From Planctomyces sp. SH-PL62 (GTDB lineage Bacteria > Planctomycetota > Planctomycetia > Isosphaerales > Isosphaeraceae), in the NCBI RefSeq assembly GCF_001610895.1, contig NZ_CP011273.1, positions 186,001 through 250,000 on the forward strand: 64,000 bases of DNA, read 5' to 3'. The translations under genes were made by a program, and so were the position numbers. The notes below the pieces were generated by a model, which searched no databases, was not told where the DNA came from, and was given only the letters and a program-made list of their open reading frames with translations. Below, one piece after another: positions 1 to 9,720 of the stretch (the first letter of the stretch is position 1; each line of letters starts with the position of its first letter).

Positions 1-1119
1 AACCAGGCCCCCCAGCTCGCCCCGGCGATCCGCGAGGTCGAGAAGTCTCGCGAGCAGGTCCGTCACGACGAGCGCTGGAAGGAGGTGTACGCCCAGGCCA
101 ATTCCCTGGAGGCGATCGACGAGCCCGCCAAGGCCGTCACCGCGCTCGACGGCTTCCTCCGCGAGTTCCCCGACACCCCCCGACGCCCCGAGATCCTCAA
201 GCTGGCCCAGGGTCTCAAGGCCGAGCTGACCACCCGTCGAAGCGCCGCCGAACGCCGGACCATCGACGACCTCGTCCGCTCCGAGTCCCTCCCCAACGCC
301 TCGCTCGCCGACCTGATCGAGCGTTCGCGGCAGTTCCTGAACGAGCACCCGGAAAGCCCGTATCGGTCCGAGGTCCAGGAGCGGCTCGACGACTACGTCC
401 GCCGCCTGGACGAGCGCGACATCGCCCGCGCCCGCGAATACTCCCAGCGCCAGCCGACGAGCTTCGAGACCCGGATCGAGAAGTACCAGGACTACCTGAA
501 GGCCCACCAGACCGGCGGGCTGTTCATCAGCGAGGCGATCGAGGCCCGCGACAAGATCCTCCGCGAGTGGGACGCCTACTCCTACCGCCAGGCCTACGAC
601 CACGCCACGGCCCACCCCGACGACGTCGCCGAGGTCGCCCGGCGGCTCCGCGACTACCTCCGCGACCATCCCGACGGCCGCTTCGCCAGCACCTCCAAAA
701 CGTACCTCGACTGGTGGGACAAGGTCTCCGTCCCCCACGGCTACCGCGTCACCCTGCGCCGGGGCGAGGTCTCCCCGTCGATCGCCAAGTACCTGGCCGG
801 CGGCGGCCCCGACCTGGGCGTGACCCTCGAAGTCGGCGGCGTGACCTACGGCCCCTCCCCCGTCATCGCCAACTCCACGCGGCCGATCTGGGACTACACC
901 TTCCCCCAGCCGATCATCTGGAAGTATGGCGACCCCGTCACCATCCGGGTCATCGACTACGACTGGTCCGCCTCCGAGGTCGCCGTCCTCAACAGCCGCC
1001 AGGGGGACCCCCTCGCCCTCCGCCTGCTCGACAACACCATCCGATTCGCCAGGGGAGGCCAAACCTCCCTCACCTTCACCTCCGACTTCGCCATGCCCAC
1101 CCTCGCCCGGCCCGAATGA
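1..1119 (+). CDS. TPR-like repeat protein with C2-like C-terminus, 5'-truncated
   Basis: The reading frame is open from the first base, so the N-terminus lies outside the window; 372 residues are visible. The first ~240 residues are charged and helical, with recurring elements of the type FLREFPDTP, FLNEHPESP and YLRDHPDG at ~75-residue spacing. This resembles the tetratricopeptide-like repeats of BamD/YbgF-type proteins. The last ~110 residues are beta-rich (DLGVTLEVGG, RPIWDYTF, VTIRVIDYDW) and look like a C2-type beta-sandwich. No catalytic motif is visible. The gene is followed by ~980 bp without a convincing gene. The role is unknown; a scaffold or envelope assembly function is only an inference. 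Confidence 0.6.
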   Translation, partial: NQAPQLAPAIREVEKSREQVRHDERWKEVYAQANSLEAIDEPAKAVTALDGFLREFPDTPRRPEILKLAQGLKAELTTRRSAAERRTIDDLVRSESLPNASLADLIERSRQFLNEHPESPYRSEVQERLDDYVRRLDERDIARAREYSQRQPTSFETRIEKYQDYLKAHQTGGLFISEAIEARDKILREWDAYSYRQAYDHATAHPDDVAEVARRLRDYLRDHPDGRFASTSKTYLDWWDKVSVPHGYRVTLRRGEVSPSIAKYLAGGGPDLGVTLEVGGVTYGPSPVIANSTRPIWDYTFPQPIIWKYGDPVTIRVIDYDWSASEVAVLNSRQGDPLALRLLDNTIRFARGGQTSLTFTSDFAMPTLARPE

Positions 1120-1373
1120 CCGGAATGGCTTCGTTTGGACCGGCGTTAAACGAAGCCATCGGACGCAAGTCGTTGCGGCGGTTGAGTTTTGATGCTGGTT
1201 TCCGACTCCGGGATTGGCTTCGAACGGCGATTTTTCATCGCTTCCGGCATCGATCCCCCGCAGCCGATCGCCCTTCTCGATCGCTCCGAAGCGCAACCCG
1301 CCATCCTCACAATGCGCCCTCCCGACCGATTACGGAGCCGGGCCATCGCCCGGAGGAAGGCTCGCGCAATCCT

Positions 1374-1420
1374 GCCTTCTCCCGTGGTGGGAGGAGGTGG
1401 CCGGAAGCCGATGAGGGGGA
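1374..1420 (+). repeat. Degenerate copy of palindromic intergenic element
   Basis: This matches the element defined at 39955-40006: a CCTTC-rich arm, a GGAGGAGG-type counter-arm, then GGCC-GGAAG-CC and a GATGAGGGGG tail. Both stems carry mismatches, so it looks like an old copy. Confidence 0.5.
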
Positions 1421-1472
1421 CCATCATCGCGGATCAACCGAAACGGTGCCGGCCCTCGGGCTGGCCGCCCCT

Positions 1473-1551
1473 CATACGTAGTTGCTTTGATGAATCGTCA
1501 TTGGCGAGCGGCCTCGGGCGCCACGGGTCGGTGATCGAGGCGATTTGGTCT
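1473..1551 (+). repeat. Dispersed ~80-bp intergenic repeat, copy 1
   Basis: Begins CATACGTAGTTGCTTTGATG and ends with GTCGGTGATCGAGG followed by CGATTTGGTC. The same sequence, with roughly 15-20% mismatches and a one-base gap, occurs at 23281-23362. Both copies are intergenic and in the same orientation. The sequence has no visible coding capacity. Confidence 0.7.
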
Positions 1552-1570
1552 CATCCGCCGCTGCACGGGT

Positions 1571-1597
1571 ACCTTCTCCCGCGAGGGGGGGAAGGCA
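1571..1597 (+). repeat. Partial palindromic element (first stem only)
   Basis: ACCTTCTCCCGCGAGGGGGG followed by GAAGGC. It contains the CCTTC...GAAGG hairpin of the dispersed element without the GGCC stem or the GATGAGGGGG tail. Confidence 0.45.
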
Positions 1598-2101
1598 TGA
1601 TCGCGACGGTCCCACGTCGTCGCGGACGAACACAAGAGTCGACGGCCCCGGTGCTCGTCACCGCGTCAGCCAAGGAGGAAGGACTTCGCGGCGGGAGAGT
1701 TGGCGGGCGGGGAAATGAATGGATCGAGGCGTCTCCGGAGGCCGATATCAGGCGATGGTGTCGACGCGTGCGACGCGTCCCTTCCGCGGCTTCGGCCGTG
1801 AATCCCCGGTCTCGGCGGCCCTGTCGTCCCGGTCTGGGGATGGTTCGGAGGTTGCGTCGCGTTCGCCCCCCGACGCCGGGCGCGCCTCGCGAGTTCTCGC
1901 TGGGGGTCGCCCGGGGAAGTCGCGGCGGGCGGGATAAAGGACGGTCCTGTGCACCTGGGAACCGAGCGAAAGCCTATCCCCCGATCGTTGCGGATATGGT
2001 ATGGTCCGTCGAAACCCATTTCGACGTCGACCGGACTTCCCGCCGGACCTCCAGGGCCGGGCGCGGGGGCGTCCACCATCACGATCCGGACGGATGACAC
2101 G

Positions 2102-4015
2102 ATGGGAACGCGCGTGCTTCGACCAATGCGAAGGTCGGCGACGGCGTCGGCGAGGCCCCGGTTCGAGCCGGCGGACCCGCGTTCGCCCCGGCCGCTGATC
2201 CGCCCGGCCCCACGATCGGCGATGTTCTTTCCGCTGGTGGTGATGGCGGCGATCCTCCCCGGCCTGGCCGCCCTGCGGTCGTGGGACCTGACGATGCCCG
2301 GCCCGCTCTGGGGCCTTCGGGCGATGGCCGTGGCCGTCGACGGCATGGCGGTCGACCAGACGGCGGCCGACGCCGCGATCAAGCCCGAGCGGGAATCGGC
2401 CGGGTATCGCAGCGTGGCGTTCCAGCCTCCGTTGTACCCCTGGCTCGCCGCCCTCGGCCTGACCCTCAGCGGCGACTGCGACCCGCTGGCCTGCGTGCTC
2501 CCCAGCTACGCGGCGGGCGCGGCGATCGTGATGCTGGTCTACCTCCACGGGCGGCTGTGGCGGGGGGGCGGCATGGGGTTCACCGCGGCCCTCATGATGG
2601 CCTTCAGCCCGAGCCTCCTGCTGCGCGAGCAGGAGATGACGCCGAACCTGCTGGCCGCGGCCGGGGCCCTCGCGGCGCTGTACGCGTACGCCGCCAGGAC
2701 TCGGATCACGGCCGAATCGGCCGACCCCCGGCGGCTCTCCCTGCTCTGGTCGGCGGCCGGCGGCGCGGCCCTGGGGGCCTCGCTGCTGACGATCGAAGCG
2801 TTCGGCCTGATCACGATCCTCGTGGTCGCGCTGCACCAGGTCTACCTGCGGGTGAGCGCGTCGGCCGACCCGAACTTCCGCGCGGCCCCCTCGGCGGGAC
2901 GCTCGGCCTGGCTCCGCGACGGCGGCCTGATCGACGCCGCCCTGGCGCTGGGGATCGCGACGCTCATCGCCGTCCCCTGGCGGCTGATGATGTTCCGCGT
3001 CCACGGCTGGGACCTCTTCGCCCCCCTCATCCTCCCCCCCTCGGGCTGGACCGACTCCTACAACCTGCTGACCAAGATCGTGGAGCTGGCCCCGGTGGCC
3101 GCCCCGCTGGCCCTCTTCGGCGCGGCCCGGACGGTTCGGATCGCCCTGACCGCGGAGAGCGACGACCGCGAGACCATCGGCGGATCGCTCTGGGTCGTCT
3201 GGGCGGGGGCGGTCGCCCTGGCGCTCGCGTTCTGGACGACCGGCCCTCGCCAGGCGCTGGAGATCTTCCTGCTGGTCCCGCTCAACCTGCTCGCGGCGTC
3301 GGCCGTGGCCGACCTGGTCAACCGAAGGGCCTCGGTCCGCGCGCTGATCGGCCTGGCGCCCGCCGCGGCGCTGGGGCTCGCCTGGTGGTCCAGCAAGGAC
3401 CTTCGCGGCGCCCTGGACGAGCTGCTCGCCGGTCGCGCCAGCTCGGCGACGACCCTCAGCCTCCACCTGGCGCTCGACCTGCTGATCGTCTCGTTCCTGC
3501 TCGGCCGCGCAGTCGAGCGCTGGGCGCGCGACCGCGACGACCGCCAGCGTCAGGTGCTGGCGGCGTTCCTGCTGGCGACCCTGGCGGCGACCGTGGGCTT
3601 GGGCGTCCGCGAGGTGGTCTTCCGCCACGGCGAGACCAACGACCTCCTGATGCTCCGGACGATGATCCTCAGGCGCAATCGCGAGCGGCCGTTCAGCCAC
3701 ATCGCGGTCGTCAGCCCGCCGTCGTCCCGGTTCGACTCCGACGGCGAGCCCGGTTCGCTCGACGCCCCCTATCCCGGCGGCCGGCTCCGCTTCATCCTTC
3801 GCACGGCCCTGCCGGAACTCCCGCAGATCGACCTCACCCACGTCGACGAACTGCTCACCCTGCCGGACGAGCAGCGCCTGGTGATCCTCTACGGGGCCGG
3901 CAGTCGGCTCTCCTACAGCCTGCAGTCGCGGCTCGGCCTGGAATCCATCCATCCGGGCCGCAGCGGGATCCTCGACGCGTACGCCACGGCCAGCAGCCGC
4001 GTCGCCCGTCGCTGA
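2102..4015 (+). CDS. GT-C type membrane glycosyltransferase-like protein
   Basis: A 637-residue polytopic membrane protein with about ten hydrophobic segments from residue ~45 onward. After the first membrane segment, a loop contains AFQPPLYPWLAAL, the PPLYP-type pattern of the dolichyl-phosphate-mannose mannosyltransferase (PMT_2/GT39) and related GT-C families. The C-terminal ~120 residues are soluble. GT-C enzymes transfer sugars from lipid-phosphate donors on the outer face of the membrane; the acceptor here cannot be deduced. The start at 2102 is preferred because a longer upstream frame would add 51 low-complexity residues. It stands alone. The family call is moderate and the exact function unknown. 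Confidence 0.65.
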   Translation: MGTRVLRPMRRSATASARPRFEPADPRSPRPLIRPAPRSAMFFPLVVMAAILPGLAALRSWDLTMPGPLWGLRAMAVAVDGMAVDQTAADAAIKPERESAGYRSVAFQPPLYPWLAALGLTLSGDCDPLACVLPSYAAGAAIVMLVYLHGRLWRGGGMGFTAALMMAFSPSLLLREQEMTPNLLAAAGALAALYAYAARTRITAESADPRRLSLLWSAAGGAALGASLLTIEAFGLITILVVALHQVYLRVSASADPNFRAAPSAGRSAWLRDGGLIDAALALGIATLIAVPWRLMMFRVHGWDLFAPLILPPSGWTDSYNLLTKIVELAPVAAPLALFGAARTVRIALTAESDDRETIGGSLWVVWAGAVALALAFWTTGPRQALEIFLLVPLNLLAASAVADLVNRRASVRALIGLAPAAALGLAWWSSKDLRGALDELLAGRASSATTLSLHLALDLLIVSFLLGRAVERWARDRDDRQRQVLAAFLLATLAATVGLGVREVVFRHGETNDLLMLRTMILRRNRERPFSHIAVVSPPSSRFDSDGEPGSLDAPYPGGRLRFILRTALPELPQIDLTHVDELLTLPDEQRLVILYGAGSRLSYSLQSRLGLESIHPGRSGILDAYATASSRVARR

Positions 4016-4081
4016 ACGAGGTCCGGGAGGGCCGGGCTCGCGCCACGCGACCCGGCCTCCGTCCCGCTCGTTCCGGCCCCG

Positions 4082-4576
4082 TCAGGTCGCGGCGGCCTCG
4101 ACGTTGACGATCGACTCGGCGAGCTCGGTGAGGAGGCCGTCGGTCGTCTTCTCCTCGGCCAGCGTGTCACCCAGGAGCTTCTTGACCTCCGGGAGCCCGA
4201 GCGTGTTCGCCCAGGTGCTCAGGGTGCCGTAGCCGGCGATCTCGTAATGCTCGACCTTCTGCGCGGCGGCGATCAGGGCGGCGTCGCGGGTCTCCGGGGC
4301 GGCCTCCATCTCCAGGACCTCCTTCCCCTCCTCGATCAGCCCCTCCATCGCCTTGCACTTCTTCCCGCGCGCGGCGTGGCCGAGCGCCTCGAGGACCTGG
4401 GCCATGCGTTCGACGTGGACCTTGGTCTCTTCCAGATGCTTCGTGAACGCCTGGCGCAGCTCCGGGTGCGAGGCCGCCTTGGCCATCTTCGGGAGGGCCT
4501 TGGCAAGCTGCTTCTCAGCGTCGAGCATGTCGCGGGCGACGTCCACCATCAGGTCGTTGAGCGTCTGCATCTTCAT
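4082..4576 (-). CDS. DUF892 (YciE-type) ferritin-like protein
   Basis: 164 residues, all-helical, close to the usual length of the DUF892 family. Family features visible are [19 protein letters not shown] near the N-terminus, a central helix with [12 protein letters not shown], and [12 protein letters not shown] with the Glu/His residues of the ferritin-like four-helix bundle. YciE-type proteins are small cytoplasmic proteins often linked to stress conditions; the biochemical role is not settled. The gene is single, downstream of and in the same direction as the TIGR03067 gene, but separated from it by a hairpin at 4697-4725 that probably ends the upstream transcript. Confidence 0.9.
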   Translation of the reverse strand: MKMQTLNDLMVDVARDMLDAEKQLAKALPKMAKAASHPELRQAFTKHLEETKVHVERMAQVLEALGHAARGKKCKAMEGLIEEGKEVLEMEAAPETRDAALIAAAQKVEHYEIAGYGTLSTWANTLGLPEVKKLLGDTLAEEKTTDGLLTELAESIVNVEAAAT

Positions 4577-4696
4577 GTCTGCGTTCCCTGAATCGATTGG
4601 TCGTTAGGTCGCGGGCCGTCGTCAAGACGTCGATCTCCATCGCAAACACCGCGCCGCCGAGCGAGGATCGTCCACTTCCCATTCCATTCGAAACGA

Positions 4697-4725
4697 CCGA
4701 CGCCCCGCGAGGGCCGGGGCGTCGG
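4697..4725 (-). terminator. Intrinsic terminator-like hairpin
   Basis: CCGACGCCCCG and CGGGGCGTCGG form an 11-bp perfect stem with a 7-nt loop. It lies downstream of the TIGR03067 gene and upstream of the DUF892 gene on the same strand. There is no clear U tract. Confidence 0.55.
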
Positions 4726-4759
4726 GGGATCGACGGTGGCGGGACGCGGACGCGCGGGG

Positions 4760-5254
4760 TCAGTCCGCCTTCTTCTTGAGGACGAAGAGGAGCTGCTTGT
4801 CCTTGGTCTTGAACTCGCGCGGGACCTCGCCGCCGGGGAGGGCGTAGACGAGGCGGACCTGATCGCCGTCCTTGTCGACGAGGCCGTAGGCGACCGTCTC
4901 CTCGGAATCGGCGAGCTTGCTCGTCATCTTGATCTTGGACGCGGTCGCGCCCGACTCGCTCTCGCCAGCCGCGGCCTCGGTCGCCTCCAGGGAGTAGGCC
5001 GCGCCGTAGATCTCCTTGCTCTCCTTGTCCATGACGACCACGCGGTCCTTGGTGAACCGGACGGTCGAGCCCTTGATGCGCTCGGACGGCTCGGGGATGC
5101 CGAACTTCTCGCCCGAGACGATCTCATACGCGCCGGCCAGGTCCTCGGCCTTCAGCGGCCCGTCGCCCTGCGCGTGGGCGGGGAGCGGGAGGAGGGACGC
5201 CGGGGCGAAGGCGAGGGCGAACAGGGCGACTCGGGCGATCGATCGGCGCATCAT
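4760..5254 (-). CDS. Exported TIGR03067 domain protein
   Basis: 164 residues. The chosen start gives MMRRSIARVALFALAFAP, a clear signal peptide ending near AHAQ (residue ~28); a longer frame upstream only adds arginine-rich sequence. The mature part follows the TIGR03067 pattern, a planctomycete-enriched domain of unknown function: a DLAGAYEIVSGE opening strand, IKGSTVRFTKDRVVV in the middle, and DGDQVRLVYALPGG then FVLKKK at the end. It is probably periplasmic. It lies downstream of the LarA-like gene on the same strand, ~155 bp apart. No function is known for the family. Confidence 0.85.
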   Translation of the reverse strand: MMRRSIARVALFALAFAPASLLPLPAHAQGDGPLKAEDLAGAYEIVSGEKFGIPEPSERIKGSTVRFTKDRVVVMDKESKEIYGAAYSLEATEAAAGESESGATASKIKMTSKLADSEETVAYGLVDKDGDQVRLVYALPGGEVPREFKTKDKQLLFVLKKKAD

Positions 5255-5408
5255 GACGGCTCCTTGAGTGGCGGTCGTGGCTCGGAAACGTCGAGGAAGA
5301 CCCTCGCGACAGGCCCTTCCCTTCCGCAACTCCCGCGCCGACGCCGACGGCCTCGCGAACCGAAGCGGCCCTCGCGCCCGTCGCCCCCTCATCCGCCCCG
5401 CGGCGCGT

Positions 5409-6763
5409 CTACGGGAGCGAGTCGCGTTGCGGCGCGTAGGTCAGGCCGCCGCGAGGGAAGATGCGGACGCGCGGCGAGCCGCGCCGGGCGCGGGGGAGGG
5501 CGCGGCGGACCGCTCGCCACAGGGCGTCCTGATCGGCGAAGAGTCGCACGGGACCGAGCCGGCCGCCGATCCGGGCGTGGAGCGGAGGCGCGTAAACCAT
5601 CACCGCCCGGTCGACGACCAGCTCGCGAGCCCATCGGAGCATGAACGCCGCGGACGACTCTCGCGCCGAGAGGATCCGCTCGGCGATCGGCACCAGGCGG
5701 CGGATCGCCCAGCCCCCGGGCGCGCCGGACCCGGCGATCAGCCGCATCGCCGAGCGCGGCATCGAGCGGTCGATCTCGCCGGGATCGGTCCAGAAGAGAC
5801 CGACCGTCACCCCCCCTGGGACGCTGGCGGCCCGATGGTGGAGCAGCGCCTTGAAGCTCTGCATCGGGTCGCCCGGCCAGGGGTTGTTCCCCACCACCAC
5901 CACGTCGGCGGGGGGGCGGGAGGGGCCTGGAACCGCGTCCGGGCCTCCTCGGCCAGCGCGTCCTGGACCGATTCGGGCCGCCCCGCGCAGGCCCGGAAGA
6001 TCATCCCCGGCGCGCCGATGAGGTGGCTGACCGAGAAGCAAGGGCCCAGCAGCCCCGCCGCCTCGTTCACGGCCTGGCGCATCGGGTTCTCGGCCGCGAG
6101 CCCCCCCAGCAGCAGGCCGGCGTCGGAGTCGCGCGAGAGCCCCTGGCGGTGAAGCGCCCCCAGGGTCGTCCGGTGGCTGGTCCCCGGGAAGATCAGCTTG
6201 TAGCCGCCGCCGAAGCCCGCCTGGAGGTGGGGCAGGACCGAGCCGATCAGGACCCGCAGGTCGGCCTCGGCGACCGGCCGGAAGACCCGGACGGGGACGC
6301 CCCTGGCGGTCGTCCCCAGGTCGACGTAAGCCGAGAGGTCGTCGACCGGCGGGCTGTAGCAGCGATACGACGACGCCGGGCCTTCCCCCAGCCGCCTCCG
6401 CATCGCCGCGTCGTCGACCGCGTGATGGCGGCCCACCCCGACGCTGATCGTCACGTCCTCGGCCGCCACCCCCGCGGCGTGCAGCCGGGCCAGCACCATC
6501 GGCAGGGCCTCGCGCACCGGAGTCCAGCGCGACGGGTCGTCGACCACGATCGCGACCTTCGATCCCGGCCGGACGCGGTCCTCCAGCCGGGGCGAGTCCC
6601 GGGGCGCGTCGAGGGCCCCGGCCAGCGCGGCGGGGTAATCGTCCGTCGGGCCCCGGAGGTCGGGCTCGACCACGCTTTCGCGGCCCACGTTCCAGTCCGG
6701 AGGCAGGCGCAGGCCCAGCGTCCCCCCGTCGCCCCAGGGCGCCTCGATCGTCGCCGTCGTCAT
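5409..6763 (-). CDS. LarA-like nickel-pincer racemase, frameshifted
   Basis: Two overlapping frames together encode a ~451-residue protein of the lactate racemase (LarA/DUF2088) family. The N-terminal part carries VVDDPSRWTPVREALP (the D-x-x-R-x-x-P element), VGVGRHHAVDDAAMRRRLGE (catalytic His region) and GGYKLIFPG. After the break the other frame continues with DVVVVGNNPWPGDPMQSFKA and ends at 5409. The break falls in a run of seven C (coding strand; plus-strand G at 5910-5916), and one extra C would restore a single frame. LarA enzymes racemise 2-hydroxy acids with a Ni-pincer nucleotide; no larB/larC/larE genes are in the window. Start at MTTATIEAPWGDGG. Either a sequencing error or a true frameshift. 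Confidence 0.8.
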
Positions 6764-7209
6764 CCCCGCCCCCACATCCCGACGTCTTCCATGTCGGCCT
6801 CGATCCGTCCGGTCAGGTTACGCCATCCCCGGCGTTCGCCGCAACCGCCGCGATCCGGCATGAGACGTGCCTCTCCTGGGGGAAACGTCGGCCGCCGGAG
6901 TCCGACCGTTCAACTTTGGAAGGGGTGGGAGTATGATGCTGGAACGGCTGTTGCGGTCGTCCCGAAGCGACGACGAAGGCGACGCCGCCGCGCGGGACCA
7001 TGCAGTCCCCCGCGGAGTCGCCCTCACGCGAAACCCCCCGACGACTCCCCCGCCCTGGCCCCGAGCCGCCTGTCGACGCCATGCGAGCGTCACGCCAGGC
7101 CTCGCCAAATCCGGGGCCATGGGATGAGTCCCATCAATGGATGGGCGATCCGCCAATAATCTCGGTGAAGATCCAGTAATAAATAATTATAGCGGAAGAG
7201 ACGGGTAAA
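6764..7209. other. Intergenic region between divergent genes
   Basis: Separates the LarA-like gene from the coiled-coil gene transcribed the other way. No protein-like frame is visible. The last ~50 bp (7160-7208) are unusually AT-rich for this genome (AATAAATAATTATAG) and could hold the promoter of the gene starting at 7210, with a GAAGAG ribosome binding site just upstream. No repeats were seen. Confidence 0.4.
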
Positions 7210-8184
7210 ATGACTCCATCGCTGGCACAACTCGCCGAGCTGGTTCGTCAGGCCGAGGCCAAGACCCGGGCGAAGAAGGTTGAGGCCGAGACGCAGCACG
7301 CCGCCGAGCTGTTCCGCACGGCCGAGAAGCGGTCGCGCCACGCGTTGGAGCGGATGAGGACGGCGCGGCCGGCGTGCACCCGGGCGATCGAGCAGGCCGA
7401 CGCCGACGAGCAGCTTTTGAAGGATCTGGTCCGCAAGCTGGCCCAGTTCAAGTCGTCGCTGACCTCGGACGCCGACGCCGAGCAGTTGATCGCAACGTCC
7501 CAGGGTGAGATCGACCGCACTCGCAAGGACGCCAGGGCCGAGCTGGACGTCGTGGGCCGCGAGCTTGACGAGGCCCGCCGCGAGCTGCGCGTCGCCGTCG
7601 ACGCCTATCGTCAGCACCGCCGCGAGCTGGAACGGCTCCAGCCCGAACTCCTCGAACAGTTCGCCGACGCCGACCGCCTCCTCTGGGACGCCGAGAGCCA
7701 CTTCCCCGGCGGCCAGCTCCAGCTCCTGGCCCACGAGATCGAGGCCGGCCTGCACGCCTTCGCCCACCTCGTCAAGCTCGAGCAGTACGCCCGGCTCAAG
7801 GTCTGGATCGGCCGCTTCCGCTACCACCAGGCCGGACCCGATCGCGACTGCGGCAACGTCGAGGAGATGCAGGCCCTCGCGCACAAGGTGTTCCACCAGC
7901 TCAAATGGCTCTCCCGCCAGTATGAGCCCGGCTACATCGAAGCCTTCCGGCAGGACTTCTCCACCGACTGGGGCGCCTACGTCGCCGAGGCCCAGGAGCA
8001 GCTCGTCCAGGCCGTCGAAGCCCAACGCCGCGCCCGCGCCGAGGCCGCCGAACAGTCGAACCACGCCCGCGACCGGATCGCCGCCGAATCCGACGGCCCC
8101 CGCCCCGATGCCGATCGGTCCGAGTCCGAACGCGACCATTTCGATGCTGGCGATCCTGGCGGTCGGAGCGACGAAATCGGCTGA
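7210..8184 (+). CDS. Coiled-coil protein of unknown function
   Basis: 324 residues with no signal peptide or membrane segment. Residues ~1-150 are strongly helical and charged with heptad-like spacing (TRAKKVEAETQHAAELF, RRELRVAVDAYRQHRREL), predicting a long coiled coil. Residues 150-255 hold a more conserved-looking segment (YARLKVWIGRFRYHQ, KVFHQLKWLSRQYEPGY). The last 40 residues are acidic and disordered. I do not recognise the family. It is preceded by an AT-rich promoter-like stretch. The disordered tail could reflect a shifted end of the gene, but no restoring frame is evident. Confidence 0.6.
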   Translation: MTPSLAQLAELVRQAEAKTRAKKVEAETQHAAELFRTAEKRSRHALERMRTARPACTRAIEQADADEQLLKDLVRKLAQFKSSLTSDADAEQLIATSQGEIDRTRKDARAELDVVGRELDEARRELRVAVDAYRQHRRELERLQPELLEQFADADRLLWDAESHFPGGQLQLLAHEIEAGLHAFAHLVKLEQYARLKVWIGRFRYHQAGPDRDCGNVEEMQALAHKVFHQLKWLSRQYEPGYIEAFRQDFSTDWGAYVAEAQEQLVQAVEAQRRARAEAAEQSNHARDRIAAESDGPRPDADRSESERDHFDAGDPGGRSDEIG

Positions 8185-8337
8185 GACCGGGACTCGTTCC
8201 GCCGAGGCCGCGTCACAATCACGCGACGTTTCGTCATCCACATGCTAAGGATTCTCCGTGGCATGCCATGGCTCGGCGACGTGCGTCGAGCTGGATGGGT
8301 GACGGGTCGCGCCGGCGTCGGCGCAAGGGAACGCTAC

Positions 8338-9720
8338 ATGAGCGGTCGCGAGATCACGGCCGACCGGCGCGCGTGGCTGGTGGGCGAGGTGGAAGCCTGG
8401 ACGGCGATGGGCCTTCTCTCCGTCGAGCAGTCGACGGGGATCCTCGGCGTGTACGCGGACGCGCCCCGGCGCGAGGCCGCGAGGCGGGACGACCGGGCGA
8501 GCGCCGCGGTCATGGGGCTGGGGGCCTTGCTGATCGGCCTGGCCGTCTTCACGGCGGTCGCGTTCAACTGGTCGGAGCTGCCGAGGGGGGCGCGGATCGC
8601 CCTGATCTTCCTGACGCTCGCCGGGACCTACGGCGGGGCCTGGCTGCTGCGCTATCGGGCCGCCGCGAGGACGACCTCGAACGTCGTCTGCTTCCTCGGC
8701 TGCCTGTTCTACGGCGCGGCGATCGCGCTGATCGCGCAGATGTTCAACTTCAACGTGGAAGGTCCCGACGGCTACTGGTGGTGGGGGATCGGCGTGCTGC
8801 CGTTCGCCCTGACCCTGGGGACCTGGCCGCTGCACGCCCTGACCGCCGCGACGCTCGCCTATTTCGTCGGCCTGTCCGCGTTCGGGTCGTGGTCCTGGGG
8901 CGGGGGCGGGATGCGAGACCTGGTCGAGCCGGCCTGGAGCGTCCCGATCCTCGCGGGCCTGGGCCTGGCCTGGGCCTACCGCCACAAGTCGCGGAGCGCG
9001 CTGGGCCTGTACGTCGCGCTCGGGACCTGGTGGCTGCTCCTCCAGCCGACGGCCTGGCGGCTCGACGAGGCGCCGATCTACTGGGTCGGGCTGGTGGGAT
9101 CGCTCCTCTTGCTGCTGGCCGAGTGCCATCCGGTCGAGGGGGGCCTGGGGATCCCGTATCGGTTCTTCGGGGTGGTGCTGGTCGGCGGCGTGCTGCTGCC
9201 GCTGAGCACGTACGCGGCCAACTCGGCGATGAGCGGCGAGATCCTGCCGACGCCGCTGGCGATCGAGTCGGCGGCGGCCGTGGTGCTGGCGGCGATCCTC
9301 CTGGTCGTCGCGGCCGAACTCGACCGCCGCCGCGAGGGGGGGGCCGGCTCGCTGGGCCGGAGGCTGCTCGCCGCCCCCGGCCGTTGGTTCCCGGTCCTGA
9401 TGCTGGCCTTCTTCGCGGCCCTGGGCTTCTGGAACGCCGTCGTGGCCGAGCCGATCACGACGACGATCGCGGCCAACGTCGCGATGGCGTCGCTGGCGAT
9501 CTGGCTGACGATCGTCGGCGCCCGCGAGGATCGAGTCCGTCCCTTCGCGGCCGGCGTGGCGTACTTCCTGCTCTGGGCGATCGCCCGCTACATCGACCTG
9601 TTCAGCGGCTTCGGCGGCATGCCGGGCGCGGCCCTGATGTTCCTGGCCTGCGGCGGGGCCCTCGTCGCGGCCTCCTTGCTCTGGCGACGGCTGAAGGAGG
9701 TCCACCATGTCCCTGCCTGA
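8338..9720 (+). CDS. DUF2157 integral membrane protein
   Basis: 460 residues with about ten membrane helices. The N-terminal ~60 residues are cytoplasmic and match the DUF2157 domain (WTAMGLLSVEQSTGILGVYA), followed by VMGLGALLIGLAVFTAVAFN at the first helix. The start at 8338 (MSGREITADR) is preferred; the longer upstream frame adds 32 unlike residues. It overlaps the next gene by 14 bp, and the GAAGGAGG sequence near its end serves as that gene's ribosome binding site. DUF2157 proteins are widespread, of unknown function, and typically sit beside GDYXXLXY proteins, as here. Confidence 0.85.
   Translation: MSGREITADRRAWLVGEVEAWTAMGLLSVEQSTGILGVYADAPRREAARRDDRASAAVMGLGALLIGLAVFTAVAFNWSELPRGARIALIFLTLAGTYGGAWLLRYRAAARTTSNVVCFLGCLFYGAAIALIAQMFNFNVEGPDGYWWWGIGVLPFALTLGTWPLHALTAATLAYFVGLSAFGSWSWGGGGMRDLVEPAWSVPILAGLGLAWAYRHKSRSALGLYVALGTWWLLLQPTAWRLDEAPIYWVGLVGSLLLLLAECHPVEGGLGIPYRFFGVVLVGGVLLPLSTYAANSAMSGEILPTPLAIESAAAVVLAAILLVVAAELDRRREGGAGSLGRRLLAAPGRWFPVLMLAFFAALGFWNAVVAEPITTTIAANVAMASLAIWLTIVGAREDRVRPFAAGVAYFLLWAIARYIDLFSGFGGMPGAALMFLACGGALVAASLLWRRLKEVHHVPA

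Larger units (their letters stand above)
1120..2101. other. Long intergenic region with repeats
   Basis: No reading frame here has a protein-like composition; the open frames are arginine/proline-rich shadows of high GC. The region holds one degenerate and one partial copy of the palindromic intergenic element, plus one copy of an ~80-bp repeat that recurs near 23.3 kb. A purine-rich stretch near 1670 resembles a ribosome binding site, but no plausible gene follows it. Confidence 0.5.

Noticed and set aside
1189-2097. Plus-strand frame in the long intergenic region
   Set aside because: Composition is arginine/proline/glycine-rich, the frame crosses intergenic repeats and no known motif is present.
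1748-3952. Very long open frame on the minus strand (>700 codons)
   Set aside because: It is the antisense shadow of the GT-C membrane protein; composition is Gln/Arg/Gly-rich without hydrophobic structure, as expected in high-GC DNA.
6023-7159. Plus-strand frame opposite the LarA-like gene
   Set aside because: Shadow of the LarA-like gene continuing into an intergenic region; no motifs.
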